Source of the DNA: an uncultured Acidobacteriia bacterium
Lineage (GTDB): Bacteria > Acidobacteriota > Terriglobia > Bryobacterales > Bryobacteraceae
NCBI GenBank assembly: GCA_903909435.1
Contig: CAIVVT010000299.1
Location: 36,031-100,030, forward strand
Reading direction: 5' to 3'
Length of the DNA stretch: 64,000 nucleotides
The notes under the pieces are model-generated. The model saw only the letters and a list, made by a program, of their open reading frames with translations. It had not been told where the DNA came from and ran no database searches. This document shows positions 54,526-63,450 of this stretch, one piece after another (within the stretch, counting starts at the first letter, position 1; each line of letters starts with the position of its first letter). Position numbers and translations under genes: made by a program.

Positions 54526-56256
54526 TTACAACAGCGGCGCTTTATTCCCCGGCAACAGCGCTTCCCGCATCAGCTTCAGCGGCAGCGGCCCCTGCCGCAG
54601 GAACTCGTCGTGGAAGCCGCGCAGCGAGTAGCTCGACTTATTCGCCAATTGGTAATCGGCGCGCAGTTTGTAGATCATCAGCTTGCCGAGCGTGTAGTAC
54701 AGATAGGTCGGGTTATACGCGCCGCGGCGCGATTCTTCAAACGCGTTAGCAGGCTCCTGGAAGCCTTTCTCTACGAAAAGCTTCTGCCCCTGCTCCACCG
54801 TCCAACCCTGAGTGTGCAGCATGATGCCGTTGACGTAGCGGCAGTCTCGTAGCAGTGCCTCGGACAGCTGCGCCAGATGGATCTTGGGGTCGCCGCCCCC
54901 ATAGCCTTCCTCCAGCAGCATCTGCTCGGTGTAATGCGCCCAACCTTCCACGTTGGAGCCCGGACCGCTGAGCTTGCGCACCTTGGACGGGAACTCCTTG
55001 GCCCACAGGAACTGCGTGTAGTGGCCGGGGAAGGCCTCGTGAATGGTGATCATCTGCATCACGAACTTGTTGTACAGGCGCAGGTGTTCTTCTTTGTGCT
55101 TGGCATCCCACTCGTGCTCGGGCGGGGTGATGTAGTAGAACGCTTCGGTCGCCTTGGTCTCGTAAGCACCGGGCGTATCCATGGAGGCGAAGCTGCCGAC
55201 GCGCGCGTAGGGCGGGGTCTCTTCGATCTTCGGGCGCACCTCGGAGGGGATGGTCACGATGCGGTGTTCCAGCAGGAAGGCACGGATGCCCTCGACAGTG
55301 CGGCGGGCGGCGGGCAGCAGGTCGGCTTCCGTCGGATGCTCGTTCTCCAGCGACTTCATGACGTCGGCCGGCGCAAGTTTCGGGTTGATCTGCTTCGCAG
55401 TCTCGACGAAGGCCCGGTAGTCCTTGTCGAGGTTGGCCTGACCGACCGCGAGCAACTTGTCCAAGGGCAGATCGACCATCTCCTCGTACAGCATTTTCTT
55501 CGCGAAATTCTCCGCGCCGATGGCGTAAGCGCCCTTGGAACGCGGCAGCAGATCGGCCTTCAACCACTGGGCGGCATCCTGCATGGCGAGCGTGGCGGCG
55601 TCATCCGCCTTCTGGAAATCCGCCAGCGCCTGAGCATCGCCGGCGGCTGCGTCCTTGGCCCACCTGGCGACGTCGCCTTTCAGGAATCCGACCGAGCCGC
55701 TGGCCACGCGAATCGCGAGGTCGGTGAACTCCTTAGGCGGGTTCTGCACATTGGCTTGCATCGCCGCGACCAGAGCGGGTGCGCCGGCCAGACGCGCGGT
55801 CACGGCCTGCAAACGTTCCTTCGCGGGGGCGAACTCGCGTTTCATGATCAGATCGACGGCGTTGCCGGAGGATCCGACGTAGTCGATCGGATTGCGTTTC
55901 CAGGTCTCCAGCGTTTTGAGGTCGAGCAATTCGGCATCAATCGAGTTACGGAGGACTTGCAGGTCGGTTGCTTCCTGGGGTTTCAACACGGCGGGTTGAA
56001 ATGCTTCGACTCTCAACTTCTGAGCTTCGAGCGTGGCGATCCGCTTCTGATAAGCAGCGGCGGAGCGATCTTCGCTCTGCTTGTCATACTGGTGGAACCC
56101 CGCAGCCGTGCCGGCCGAAGGGCTCCAGGCAAAGGCGGAATCGTAGTATTCGTCCACGAAGGCCGATAGATTCGGTAGCTCTGTTTTCTTCATACAGCCC
56201 GTAAGGCCCAAGGCCAGCAGGAGGCCCGAAGCGAGCCTCGGCGAAGGATTGCGCAT
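54526..56256 (-). CDS. DUF885 metallopeptidase-like lipoprotein
   Basis: A 576-residue lipoprotein: signal ending in the lipobox LTGC (residue 21-22) in ALGLTGCMKK. The body matches DUF885 with the HEAFPGHYTQ zinc motif and EGWAHYTEQMLLEEGYGGGD. Family members are thought to be M3-like metallopeptidases of the outer layer. Start taken at ATG 56256, after dropping an upstream extension without family sequence. It converges on glnII. Confidence 0.9.
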   Translation of the reverse strand: MRNPSPRLASGLLLALGLTGCMKKTELPNLSAFVDEYYDSAFAWSPSAGTAAGFHQYDKQSEDRSAAAYQKRIATLEAQKLRVEAFQPAVLKPQEATDLQVLRNSIDAELLDLKTLETWKRNPIDYVGSSGNAVDLIMKREFAPAKERLQAVTARLAGAPALVAAMQANVQNPPKEFTDLAIRVASGSVGFLKGDVARWAKDAAAGDAQALADFQKADDAATLAMQDAAQWLKADLLPRSKGAYAIGAENFAKKMLYEEMVDLPLDKLLAVGQANLDKDYRAFVETAKQINPKLAPADVMKSLENEHPTEADLLPAARRTVEGIRAFLLEHRIVTIPSEVRPKIEETPPYARVGSFASMDTPGAYETKATEAFYYITPPEHEWDAKHKEEHLRLYNKFVMQMITIHEAFPGHYTQFLWAKEFPSKVRKLSGPGSNVEGWAHYTEQMLLEEGYGGGDPKIHLAQLSEALLRDCRYVNGIMLHTQGWTVEQGQKLFVEKGFQEPANAFEESRRGAYNPTYLYYTLGKLMIYKLRADYQLANKSSYSLRGFHDEFLRQGPLPLKLMREALLPGNKAPLL

Positions 56257-56330
56257 ATTCAAGAGCGTAGCAGGAGCGGCCAACGCTCTCGACCTGTGGG
56301 CGGTGCGATGCTGGTGGGAGAGAGCTATCG

Positions 56331-56492
56331 ATGACTTGCCGCAAGTGCAAGCTCCCGATGGAGGAGCTGAAGGGCCACCTGTTCCACAAGCAGCGGAAGT
56401 GGCGCTGTGCCGAGTGCTCCGCGATCCGTATGCAGAAGCCGCGGAAGCCTCGGGGCCGGCGGCGCGCACCTCTGCCCGCCGCGTCGGTTTGA
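56331..56492 (+). CDS. Tiny zinc-ribbon protein
   Basis: A 53-residue protein with two CxxC pairs, CRKC at 3-6 and CAEC about 21 residues later, in MTCRKCKLPMEEL... and WRCAECSAIR, then a strongly basic tail (QKPRKPRGRRR). Four cysteines would bind one zinc. The basic tail suggests nucleic-acid or ribosome contact, but no family is recognised. GGGAGAG lies about 9-15 bases before the ATG. The gene lies between the divergent DUF885 and TSUP genes, which it may precede in one transcript with TSUP. Confidence 0.55.
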   Translation: MTCRKCKLPMEELKGHLFHKQRKWRCAECSAIRMQKPRKPRGRRRAPLPAASV

Positions 56493-56675
56493 GTCGAATT
56501 CGCCGGGAAGGCGGACTGGGACTGAAGGGCGCAGCCGGAGTCTTTGACCGCCCATTCATGCAAGTGGCTGAATCGTAAAGAGGATCTGTCCAAAGAGCCG
56601 CAGGCCGGACTGTTATTGAATTTCGGCGAAGGAGTCGCGGCGACTGCTATTCTTTCCTTTTCATCCTCTTACTGC

Positions 56676-57404
56676 ATGCCTCATCTTGAACTCTGGCAGT
56701 GGGCACTAGGGCTCCTGGTTGCGCTGCTGACCGGCATCGCGAAGACCGGAGTCCCGGGGCTCGGCATCCTGATCGTCCCGCTCATGGTTCTGGCTGTCGG
56801 CGACGCGCGCCTGTCGGCGGGTTGGCTGCTGCCCATGCTGTGCACGGCCGACATCTTCGCGGTGATTTACTGGCGCCGCCATGCCGCCGCGTGGCGCCTG
56901 TTCCGGCTCGCTCCCTGGGTGGTGGTGGGCATGGTTGGCGGCTCCTTCGCGCTTAGGCTCGACGAGCACACCATCCGTCCGCTGGTCGGTGCCATCGTGC
57001 TGATCATGCTGGGCGTGCACCTCTGGCGCCGGTACGCCGCACGGTTGAACACAGAGGTCGGCCAGCCCGCCCTTTACGGCGCTACGGCCGGCTTCGCCAC
57101 CACGGTCGCCAATGCGGCCGGCCCGGTGATGAGTCTGTACCTGCTCGGCAAGCGACTGCCTAAAGAGGAGTTTGTAGCGACGGGCGCATGGTTCTTCTTC
57201 GTCATCAACCTAGTGAAACTTCCGATCTACGGCTGGAATGGCTTATTGACGCGGCATGGACTGGCCTTCGACCTGGCGATGGTCCCCGCAGTCGTGATTG
57301 GAGCGGTGGCTGGCCGCAAGATTGTCGATATCCTTTCCCCCCGCCTCTTTGAAACTTTAGTCCTAGTACTTACCGCCCTTTCAACACTCCTGTTGTTCAG
57401 GTGA
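56676..57404 (+). CDS. TSUP (TauE/SafE) family membrane transporter
   Basis: A 242-residue inner-membrane protein with about eight helices in two repeats; typical text includes WALGLLVALLTGIAKTGVPGLGILIVPLM and YGATAGFATTVANAAGPVMSLYLLG. The family exports sulfite, sulfoacetate and other sulfur-containing or organic anions. The start at MPHLELWQW fits the helix topology. Sulfite is a tempting substrate given the reductase at 46 kb, but the genes are 8 kb apart. Confidence 0.9.
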   Translation: MPHLELWQWALGLLVALLTGIAKTGVPGLGILIVPLMVLAVGDARLSAGWLLPMLCTADIFAVIYWRRHAAAWRLFRLAPWVVVGMVGGSFALRLDEHTIRPLVGAIVLIMLGVHLWRRYAARLNTEVGQPALYGATAGFATTVANAAGPVMSLYLLGKRLPKEEFVATGAWFFFVINLVKLPIYGWNGLLTRHGLAFDLAMVPAVVIGAVAGRKIVDILSPRLFETLVLVLTALSTLLLFR

Positions 57405-57498
57405 CCGCGCCAAAAGGTCACAAAATGCGCCGAAATCTCGTGAAACTGAGGTGCGAGTGCGCGCATACTGTATATTCAGGACTGATTACCCGACACCT

Positions 57499-57945
57499 AT
57501 GAATATTCTGGATGGACTTATGGGCGAGCACGCGGCCATGCTCACGCTCTTCGAGCATCTGGAACAGGGCATGGCGCACATGGACCTGCGGAGACTGCAC
57601 GAGTCGGGGGCGACCGCGGAACGTTTGGTGATGGTCCATTCGATCGCGGAAGACAGGCACTTGTTCGACGCCCTGCCTAGCGCCGAGGGCGGTCTCCAGG
57701 AGTCGCTTTCGGCGATGCAGTCTGAGCATAAACACCTGGCGCACGAATTCGACCAACTTCGCGCGACCACCAACGAAGCGGCGGCGCGCGGATGCCTGCA
57801 GAGGATCTTCGATAACGTGCGCGAGCATTTTGGAGTTGAGGAGCGTGTGCTGTTCCCCGTCCTCGCGCGCCAGGTCGACAGGGAGAGGCTCGAAGAATTG
57901 GGCTCCGCCTGGAAGCGGCGCCGCATGCGGGAGAGCCTGCCTTAG
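57499..57945 (+). CDS. Hemerythrin-like HHE domain protein
   Basis: A 148-residue four-helix protein with His-rich segments MGEHAAML, SIAEDRHLFD, SEHKHLAHEFDQL and VREHFGVEERVLFPVLARQ, which give the HHE di-iron ligand pattern. Such proteins bind oxygen or nitric oxide or handle iron. An AT-rich TATATT at 57471-57476 could be a -10, but the -35 is unclear. The gene stands alone 94 bases after TSUP. Confidence 0.85.
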   Translation: MNILDGLMGEHAAMLTLFEHLEQGMAHMDLRRLHESGATAERLVMVHSIAEDRHLFDALPSAEGGLQESLSAMQSEHKHLAHEFDQLRATTNEAAARGCLQRIFDNVREHFGVEERVLFPVLARQVDRERLEELGSAWKRRRMRESLP

Positions 57946-58215
57946 CCGAACGCCGGAGGGATAAATGCCGAAGATCCCTAACTCTTTTCGTTCCGCGAAG
58001 CATTCAAAGCTGAATTCAGGGCCGTCCTGTGACAGGATGATATGGACCAATCCGCCCCCGTTCGCCGGCATCAGTGTGCCAGCGGTCCGATTCAAACCGG
58101 TACTGCGGGTGGCCAGACTCCGGTGGGGGTAGAATCTCATCGGGGACGATCCCGGGGCGCCAGGGGTCAGGTGTGCAGGAATTATAAATTCGGTCGGTGT
58201 AAGGAGACGTTTTAC

Positions 58216-58923
58216 ATGACAACGTTTGCAGCGGTTCTCCGGAGTGCCAGCTTGATTCTGCTTTTGGGCGGACTGGCCCTCGCACAGGATGCGATGGCAA
58301 TTCTTAAGAGTGTGGGCGAGACATATTCAGCCTTGAAGAGTTACGAATTCCAGGGCGTGACCACGACCGCGACTCAGACCGGAAAGAATCTCTCCAACAC
58401 GGAGGAGAGTTTCACCGTGGTCTTCTCCGCGCCCGACCAGTTTATGGTTGAGATGCGCTACCCCGGGCAAGGGAGTTGGACGCGGGCGTCTAACGGCAAG
58501 CTGACCACCGAAGTCAGAACCGCATCCAAAGAATTCTCTCAGCAAGCGACCACGCCCTATGACATCCGCATGCTCGACAGTTCCCCCATCGGCCACTTTT
58601 ACTCGATGGATACGGGCAACAAGGTGGCCACTGTCGAAGGCTCCGAGAAGGTCAGCCTGGACGGGCAGGAAGCGGACTGCTGGATTGTTCAGACCGACAG
58701 GGAAATGGGCATGCTGCCCGAAGGCGTGAAGCGCCTGCCTACGAAGTTGTGGGTGGACAAAGCGCGCTTCCTGGTGCTGAAACAGATCTCGGGAACCGAG
58801 TCTGTCGCCACGGGCCCCAAGGCGACTAAGAACGTGCGGACCATGCTCATCACGCACGCTCAACTGAGCCCGGCCATCCAGCCGGACACATTTGTCCCCG
58901 CCAAGTCGTCGAAGAAGAAGTAG
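58216..58923 (+). CDS. LolA-like/DUF2092-type outer-membrane lipoprotein-sorting homologue
   Basis: A 235-residue exported protein. Signal peptide MTTFAAVLRSASLILLLGGLALA, then a beta-rich LolA-like body: YSALKSYEFQGVTTTATQTG, FSAPDQFMVEMRYPGQG, LPTKLWVDKARFLVLKQI, and a short Lys tail. AAGGAG is nine bases before ATG 58216. It is not certain that it carries lipoproteins; many paralogues in this phylum are described as DUF2092 proteins of unknown role. Confidence 0.75.
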   Translation: MTTFAAVLRSASLILLLGGLALAQDAMAILKSVGETYSALKSYEFQGVTTTATQTGKNLSNTEESFTVVFSAPDQFMVEMRYPGQGSWTRASNGKLTTEVRTASKEFSQQATTPYDIRMLDSSPIGHFYSMDTGNKVATVEGSEKVSLDGQEADCWIVQTDREMGMLPEGVKRLPTKLWVDKARFLVLKQISGTESVATGPKATKNVRTMLITHAQLSPAIQPDTFVPAKSSKKK

Positions 58924-59020
58924 GCTCGGCACCCGCAGCGAGGACGTCTCCCTGCCAGACGGACCGATTCGTCTGCACGGATCGGCGCTCGGTTCACGGC
59001 GTAGGAGCGTCCAGGGTTGT

Positions 59021-59488
59021 CTAGTCGGCGCTCAACGCGACCTTCAGCGCGTCCTCCAACTCGTACACTTTGTCATCAAGATCGCGCGTCGGCACACCGG
59101 CCGCTTTGGCCGCCTCCAATTTGCGCCTGGCCGTTAGAAGGCGCTTCTGCAGCCCCGCCGTCTTGCGGTCCGTCTTCGCCGGGACCACCAACTTCTTGTC
59201 CGGCACTGCGGGCGCTGCCGCTTTCTTACTCTCGGCAACCGCCGGCTTAGCCGCAGGTTTCGCCGCGCCGGCAGCTTGTTTCCTGGCCTTCCCGGGCTTG
59301 TAACGGAAAGAGGTGACCAGCGGTGGCGGCTTGAGCACACCGCCGAAATCCGAGTGGTACTCTTCGGCCACTTTCACGGCGTCCAGGAGCAGGTCGCGGA
59401 ACCTGGTCTCCATTGCGACTTTCGCTTTGGTTCGCAGGTCTTCACCCTGCAATTTCCACTTCTGGTACTCAGTGATGACATCTGGCAT
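59021..59488 (-). CDS. Hypothetical protein with Ala/Lys/Pro-rich linker
   Basis: A 155-residue protein. Residues 1-62 look structured (MPDVITEYQKWKLQGEDLRTK and KVAEEYHSDFGGVLKP), residues 70-105 are a repeated AAKPAAKPA/KKAAAPA-type linker, and residues 112-155 form a predicted charged helix (KTAGLQKRLLTARRKLEAAKAAG). I do not know a family. The basic linker recalls histone H1-like tails, which is only a resemblance. It is divergent from the Gfo/Idh gene. Confidence 0.65.
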   Translation of the reverse strand: MPDVITEYQKWKLQGEDLRTKAKVAMETRFRDLLLDAVKVAEEYHSDFGGVLKPPPLVTSFRYKPGKARKQAAGAAKPAAKPAVAESKKAAAPAVPDKKLVVPAKTDRKTAGLQKRLLTARRKLEAAKAAGVPTRDLDDKVYELEDALKVALSAD

Positions 59489-59642
59489 GGGGCTGTTGAT
59501 CCTGCTGAGGAGACGCTACCACATCGCACCCCTCTGCAGCGATATGATGCTCGTGCGGCAAGACGATCGATGGAACGCACTCTCATCGCGGCGCAGCGAG
59601 CCGGCGGAGTTCAAACCCTGAATTCCAACCAAGGAGTCCGAC

Positions 59643-60839
59643 GTGATCACTGACAGAAGGCTCTTCCTGAAGGCCGGCGCGGCGGTGCTTCCATCCCGGT
59701 TCGCGTTCGCCACTCCCTCGGACAAGAAGGTGAGAATCGGGATCGTGGGTGGCGGTTTCGGCTCCGACTTCCACTTCCACGAACATCCCAACTGCGTCGT
59801 CGCGGCAGTGAGCGACCTGCGGCCGGACCGGCGCAATCACCTGATGCAGGTCTACCGCTGTTCGCAGTCCTATGACTCGCTGGAAAAGCTACTCCTCGAC
59901 AAGAGCATCGACGCCGTCTTCTGCGCAACGCCCGCGCCGCTGCACCTGGACCACGTCAGCAAGACGCTCCAGGCCGGCAAGCACGTGATGAGCGCCGTTC
60001 CGGCCGTCGTGGGCACCCTCGACGACTGCCGGAAACTGCTGGAAGTAGTCAAAGCATCGGGGCTGAACTACATGATGGCGGAGACCAGCTACTACCACCA
60101 GGGCGTCATCACGGCCCGCCGTTTTCAGCAAGAGCAGAAGTTCGGCCGCATTTTCAGCGCCGAGGCGGAGTACCACCACCCGGGCCTCGAGAGCCTGTAC
60201 TTCGACGCGGCGGGCAATCGGACCTGGCGCTACGGGCTCGCTCCCATGCACTACCCGACCCATTGCACGGCCATGCTGCTGGGTGTCACCGGCGAGCGGC
60301 TCACGCAGGTAAGTTGCATCGGCTGGGGCGACGACGATCCGATTCTAAGAGACAACGTCTACAAAAACCCGTTCTGGGGAGAGACCGCGCTTTTCAAGAC
60401 GAACCGTGGGACCGCGTTCCGGGTGCAAGTCTACTGGCGCGGAGCCGTGCGCGGCACCGAGCGCGGTCAATGGCTCGGGACGCGCATGAGCATGTTCCTG
60501 CCGCACCCCAACGGCCTGGGTCCTATCCTCATTCGGGAGACCGCGACGCAGGAAAAAGACAACGGCGGCTTTGTTCGCCGGGCCTCGGAACTGGAGAACT
60601 ACAAGCAGCCTCGCTGGTGGGCGACGCCGCTACTGCCCGAGGCCATGCGGCACGACAGCGGTCACGAAGGCTCGCATACCTTCCTGGCCGACGAGTTCAT
60701 TCAATCCATTCTGGAGCACCGCCGCCCGGCCGTGGACGTGAACGAGGCTGTGGCCTATACCGCGCCCGGCATCGTCGCCCACGACTCCGCCCTGCGCGGC
60801 GGCGAGTTGCTTAGAGTGCCGCAATTCGCGAAGGTTTGA
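59643..60839 (+). CDS. Tat-exported Gfo/Idh/MocA family oxidoreductase
   Basis: A 398-residue NAD(P)-dependent sugar or cyclitol oxidoreductase. The N-terminus TDRRLFLKAGAAVLPSRFAFA is a Tat signal with RRLFLK, then Rossmann VRIGIVGGGFGSDFH and the family's AGKHVMSAVPAVV. The start is GTG 59643 with AAGGAG six bases upstream. Such exported members are common in Acidobacteriota and Planctomycetes; a cofactor has to be pre-bound in the cytoplasm. Substrate is unknown. Confidence 0.9.
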   Translation: MITDRRLFLKAGAAVLPSRFAFATPSDKKVRIGIVGGGFGSDFHFHEHPNCVVAAVSDLRPDRRNHLMQVYRCSQSYDSLEKLLLDKSIDAVFCATPAPLHLDHVSKTLQAGKHVMSAVPAVVGTLDDCRKLLEVVKASGLNYMMAETSYYHQGVITARRFQQEQKFGRIFSAEAEYHHPGLESLYFDAAGNRTWRYGLAPMHYPTHCTAMLLGVTGERLTQVSCIGWGDDDPILRDNVYKNPFWGETALFKTNRGTAFRVQVYWRGAVRGTERGQWLGTRMSMFLPHPNGLGPILIRETATQEKDNGGFVRRASELENYKQPRWWATPLLPEAMRHDSGHEGSHTFLADEFIQSILEHRRPAVDVNEAVAYTAPGIVAHDSALRGGELLRVPQFAKV

Positions 60840-60925
60840 ACTCCGCTTCCAGGCGTCTGCCGGGATGCGATAGGATCGTCGGGGCTGGCGGTTTCGCCGG
60901 CGGAATGCGCACCGAGGTACTGATT

Positions 60926-62509
60926 ATGCAATCATCCGTTCGACGTCCACTCAGTGGCGGATTCGCCATCCTATGCGCGACACTGCTGGGCATGCACGCC
61001 CAGACGGCTGAGCCGCTGCGCAGTCCCCAGGTGAAAACGCCGGACGGTATTCTGGAAGGCGTCATCAGCGCCGATGGCAAGGTCCGCACCTTCAAGGGCG
61101 TTCCGTACGCCGCGCCGCCCGTGGGCGGCCTGCGCTGGAAAGCGCCTCAGCCCGTCCAGCCCTGGACCGGAGTCCGCCAAGCGGCCGGGTACGGGCCGCG
61201 CTGCATGCAGGCCCGCATCTACGACGACATGGTGTTCCACGACGCCGGCCCGAGCGAGGACTGCCTCTACCTGAACTTGTGGATGCCGGCGGAACCTGAT
61301 AAGAAGAAACTGCCGGTGATGGTCTGGATCCACGGCGGAGGATTCATCGCGGGTGCCACATCCGAACCTCGCCAGGACGGCGGGAACCTCTCCAAGCGCG
61401 GGGTGCTGGTGGTCAGCATGAACTACCGCATGGGCATCTTCGGCTTCTTCTCGCACGAGGAACTGGACAAGGAATCGGGGCGCAACGCCTCGGGCAATTA
61501 CGGACTGCTCGATCAGGTCGCAGCGCTCCAGTGGGTGCAGCGGAACATAGCGCTGTTTGGCGGCGATCCGGCGAACGTGACGATTTTTGGCGAATCGGCG
61601 GGTTCCTTCTCAGTCAGCGCGCTGATGGCATCGCCGCTCGCGCGAGGCCTTTTCCAGCGCGCCATTGGCGAGAGCGGGGCGTACTTCGGGACCACGCTCG
61701 AATTAGTGCCTAGAGAGCAGTCGGAGAAAATCCAGCTTGACTTCGCCAGGACGGCGCTCGGCGTGACCTCACTCGAAGCCCTCCGCTCGAAGCCTGCCTC
61801 GGAGCTTCTGGAAACCTCGACCAAACAGCAGAAGGTCTCGTTCGAGCCGAACATCGACGGCTACTTCCTGGTGGAAGACGTTTACACGACCTTCGCCAAA
61901 GGACGTCAGCACAAGGTGCCGCTGCTGGCCGGGTGGAACGCCAATGAAGGCGATTTCCATGCGTTTTTCGAGAAGGATGAAGCGACCGCGAAGAACTACG
62001 TGGCCCGCGCCAAGACCACGTTCGGGGACAAGGCCGGAGCCTTCTTGAAGGTCTATCCCGGCGGGACAGACGCGGAGGCCAAGAGTTCGGCGCAGGACCT
62101 CACGGGCGACCAGTTCATCGCCTACTCGACGTGGAAGTGGATTGAGATGCACCAGGCAACAGGGCAATTGCCAATCTACCGCTACCAGTTCGATCAGGCT
62201 CCGCCCGCGGCCGGTGGGGGCCCTGGTCCGGGAGGGGCCTACCATTCAGCCGAGATTGAGTTCGTCTTCAACGTGCTACCTTCCAAGCCGCTCCCGTGGA
62301 GCCAGGACGACAAGAAACTGTCAGACCTCATGTCCGTCTACTGGTCGAACTTCGCCAAGCATGGCGATCCGAACGGCCCCGGCCTGCCGCAATGGCCGGT
62401 ATTTGGCAAGTCAGGCGGCTATCCCGTGATGCACCTGAGCACAAATTCGCACGTCGAACCCGAGCAGCATCGTAACCGTTACGAGTTTCTAGACACCCTG
62501 CGGAAGTAG
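60926..62509 (+). CDS. Secreted type-B carboxylesterase
   Basis: A 527-residue alpha/beta hydrolase. Signal sequence after MQSSVRRPLSGGFAILCATLLGMHAQ. The family features are LRWKAPQPVQPW, SEDCLYLNLW, the oxyanion hole WIHGGGFIAG and the nucleophile S224 in FGESAGSFS. It probably cleaves carboxylic esters outside the cytoplasm. The start at 60926 has GAGG eight bases upstream; 60905 and 60836 are in-frame alternatives. It begins 86 bases after the Gfo/Idh stop and may be co-transcribed with it. Confidence 0.9.
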   Translation: MQSSVRRPLSGGFAILCATLLGMHAQTAEPLRSPQVKTPDGILEGVISADGKVRTFKGVPYAAPPVGGLRWKAPQPVQPWTGVRQAAGYGPRCMQARIYDDMVFHDAGPSEDCLYLNLWMPAEPDKKKLPVMVWIHGGGFIAGATSEPRQDGGNLSKRGVLVVSMNYRMGIFGFFSHEELDKESGRNASGNYGLLDQVAALQWVQRNIALFGGDPANVTIFGESAGSFSVSALMASPLARGLFQRAIGESGAYFGTTLELVPREQSEKIQLDFARTALGVTSLEALRSKPASELLETSTKQQKVSFEPNIDGYFLVEDVYTTFAKGRQHKVPLLAGWNANEGDFHAFFEKDEATAKNYVARAKTTFGDKAGAFLKVYPGGTDAEAKSSAQDLTGDQFIAYSTWKWIEMHQATGQLPIYRYQFDQAPPAAGGGPGPGGAYHSAEIEFVFNVLPSKPLPWSQDDKKLSDLMSVYWSNFAKHGDPNGPGLPQWPVFGKSGGYPVMHLSTNSHVEPEQHRNRYEFLDTLRK

Positions 62510-62630
62510 CCGGCAGGCAGGGAAGCTCCGTGCCGGAGCGCATGGGGGCACGCTTTGGTTTCGGCTGGCGCCGTCAAGAATCAGGAACTATCCGGTCCGT
62601 ACCTGCGTACACCGAATTGAGTAAGCCGCC

Positions 62631-63008
62631 ATGACTCTGAATCCGCGCCCGCCATTTTTCGATCGGCTGTTCGGTCCCGGTACCACGGAAGCCTGTTGCC
62701 AGAAGGCCGCCTGGGACGCCCAAAAGGTGGCCTGGAAGGCGCAGCGCCACGCTCAACGTATCGCCTGGAAAGCCGAACGCGATGCACGGCGGGCCGCCTG
62801 GAAGGCACAAGCGCACACTGCCCGCTGGCAGTACCACGGCCCATTTGCCGAGCTATGGGGACTGATGTGGGCTATATTCTGGGTCGGCTTCGCGCTGCTA
62901 CTCATCATTTCGCCCGAGTTTCGCTCGCGCGTCTTTCATTTCGTCATTACGCTGCCCCAGCTTGTAGTGCACGTGCTGTACTCGATAGCCGGTCGCTCGG
63001 AAATCTGA
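62631..63008 (+). CDS. Small protein with Trp-containing 11-residue repeats and a membrane segment
   Basis: A 125-residue protein. Residues 24-68 contain about four near-11-residue repeats (AWDAQKV, AWKAQRHAQRI, AWKAERDARRA, AWKAQAHTARW), which would form a long basic amphipathic helix with a regular Trp stripe. Two hydrophobic segments follow (LWGLMWAIFWVGFALLLIIS and VFHFVITLPQLVVHVLYSI). I know no family. It lies 86 bases upstream of a PadR regulator in the same orientation. Confidence 0.65.
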   Translation: MTLNPRPPFFDRLFGPGTTEACCQKAAWDAQKVAWKAQRHAQRIAWKAERDARRAAWKAQAHTARWQYHGPFAELWGLMWAIFWVGFALLLIISPEFRSRVFHFVITLPQLVVHVLYSIAGRSEI

Positions 63009-63093
63009 GCGTCCTGGAACTCGCCGGAGCCGCGTGTTTTCCGCATTTTCCCCGCTTGCAATACCTTGAACCGCGATGTATGCTGGGCCTTCG

Positions 63094-63450
63094 ATGCCAG
63101 CTCGCGAAACGAATCCGAGTTTCATGAATGGAGTGCCTGAACTCCTGATCCTCAAGCTGCTTCAGCAGGAGGAGATGTACGGCTACGAAATCGTGCAGGC
63201 GATCAGCAGCCGCACGGGTGCGGTGATCGCCGTCGGTGAGGGCGTAGTGTATCCGGTGCTGCACGGATTAGAGCGCGATGGCGCGCTGACTTCGCGGCGC
63301 AAGACCATCAATGGACGCAGCCGCATTTACTACTCGGTAACTCCGGCCGGGTCGCATCGTCTGGCCGACCTTTCGGAGTCGTGGAGCAGTTTGACAGCCG
63401 CAATCCAGAATCTGCTGACGGGAGAGCCACATGGCGAAGTTGTTCAATGA
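63094..63450 (+). CDS. PadR family transcriptional regulator
   Basis: A 118-residue winged-helix regulator: MNGVPELLILKLLQQEEMYGYEIVQAIS, then VGEGVVYPVLHGLERDGALTSRRKTINGRSRIYYSVTPAG, the classic PadR pattern. The ATG at 63094 is one of three candidates (63076, 63094, 63124). Its end overlaps the following HAAS-type membrane protein by 20 bases, a typical PadR/HAAS pairing in which the membrane protein influences the regulator's target. Confidence 0.92.
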   Translation: MPARETNPSFMNGVPELLILKLLQQEEMYGYEIVQAISSRTGAVIAVGEGVVYPVLHGLERDGALTSRRKTINGRSRIYYSVTPAGSHRLADLSESWSSLTAAIQNLLTGEPHGEVVQ

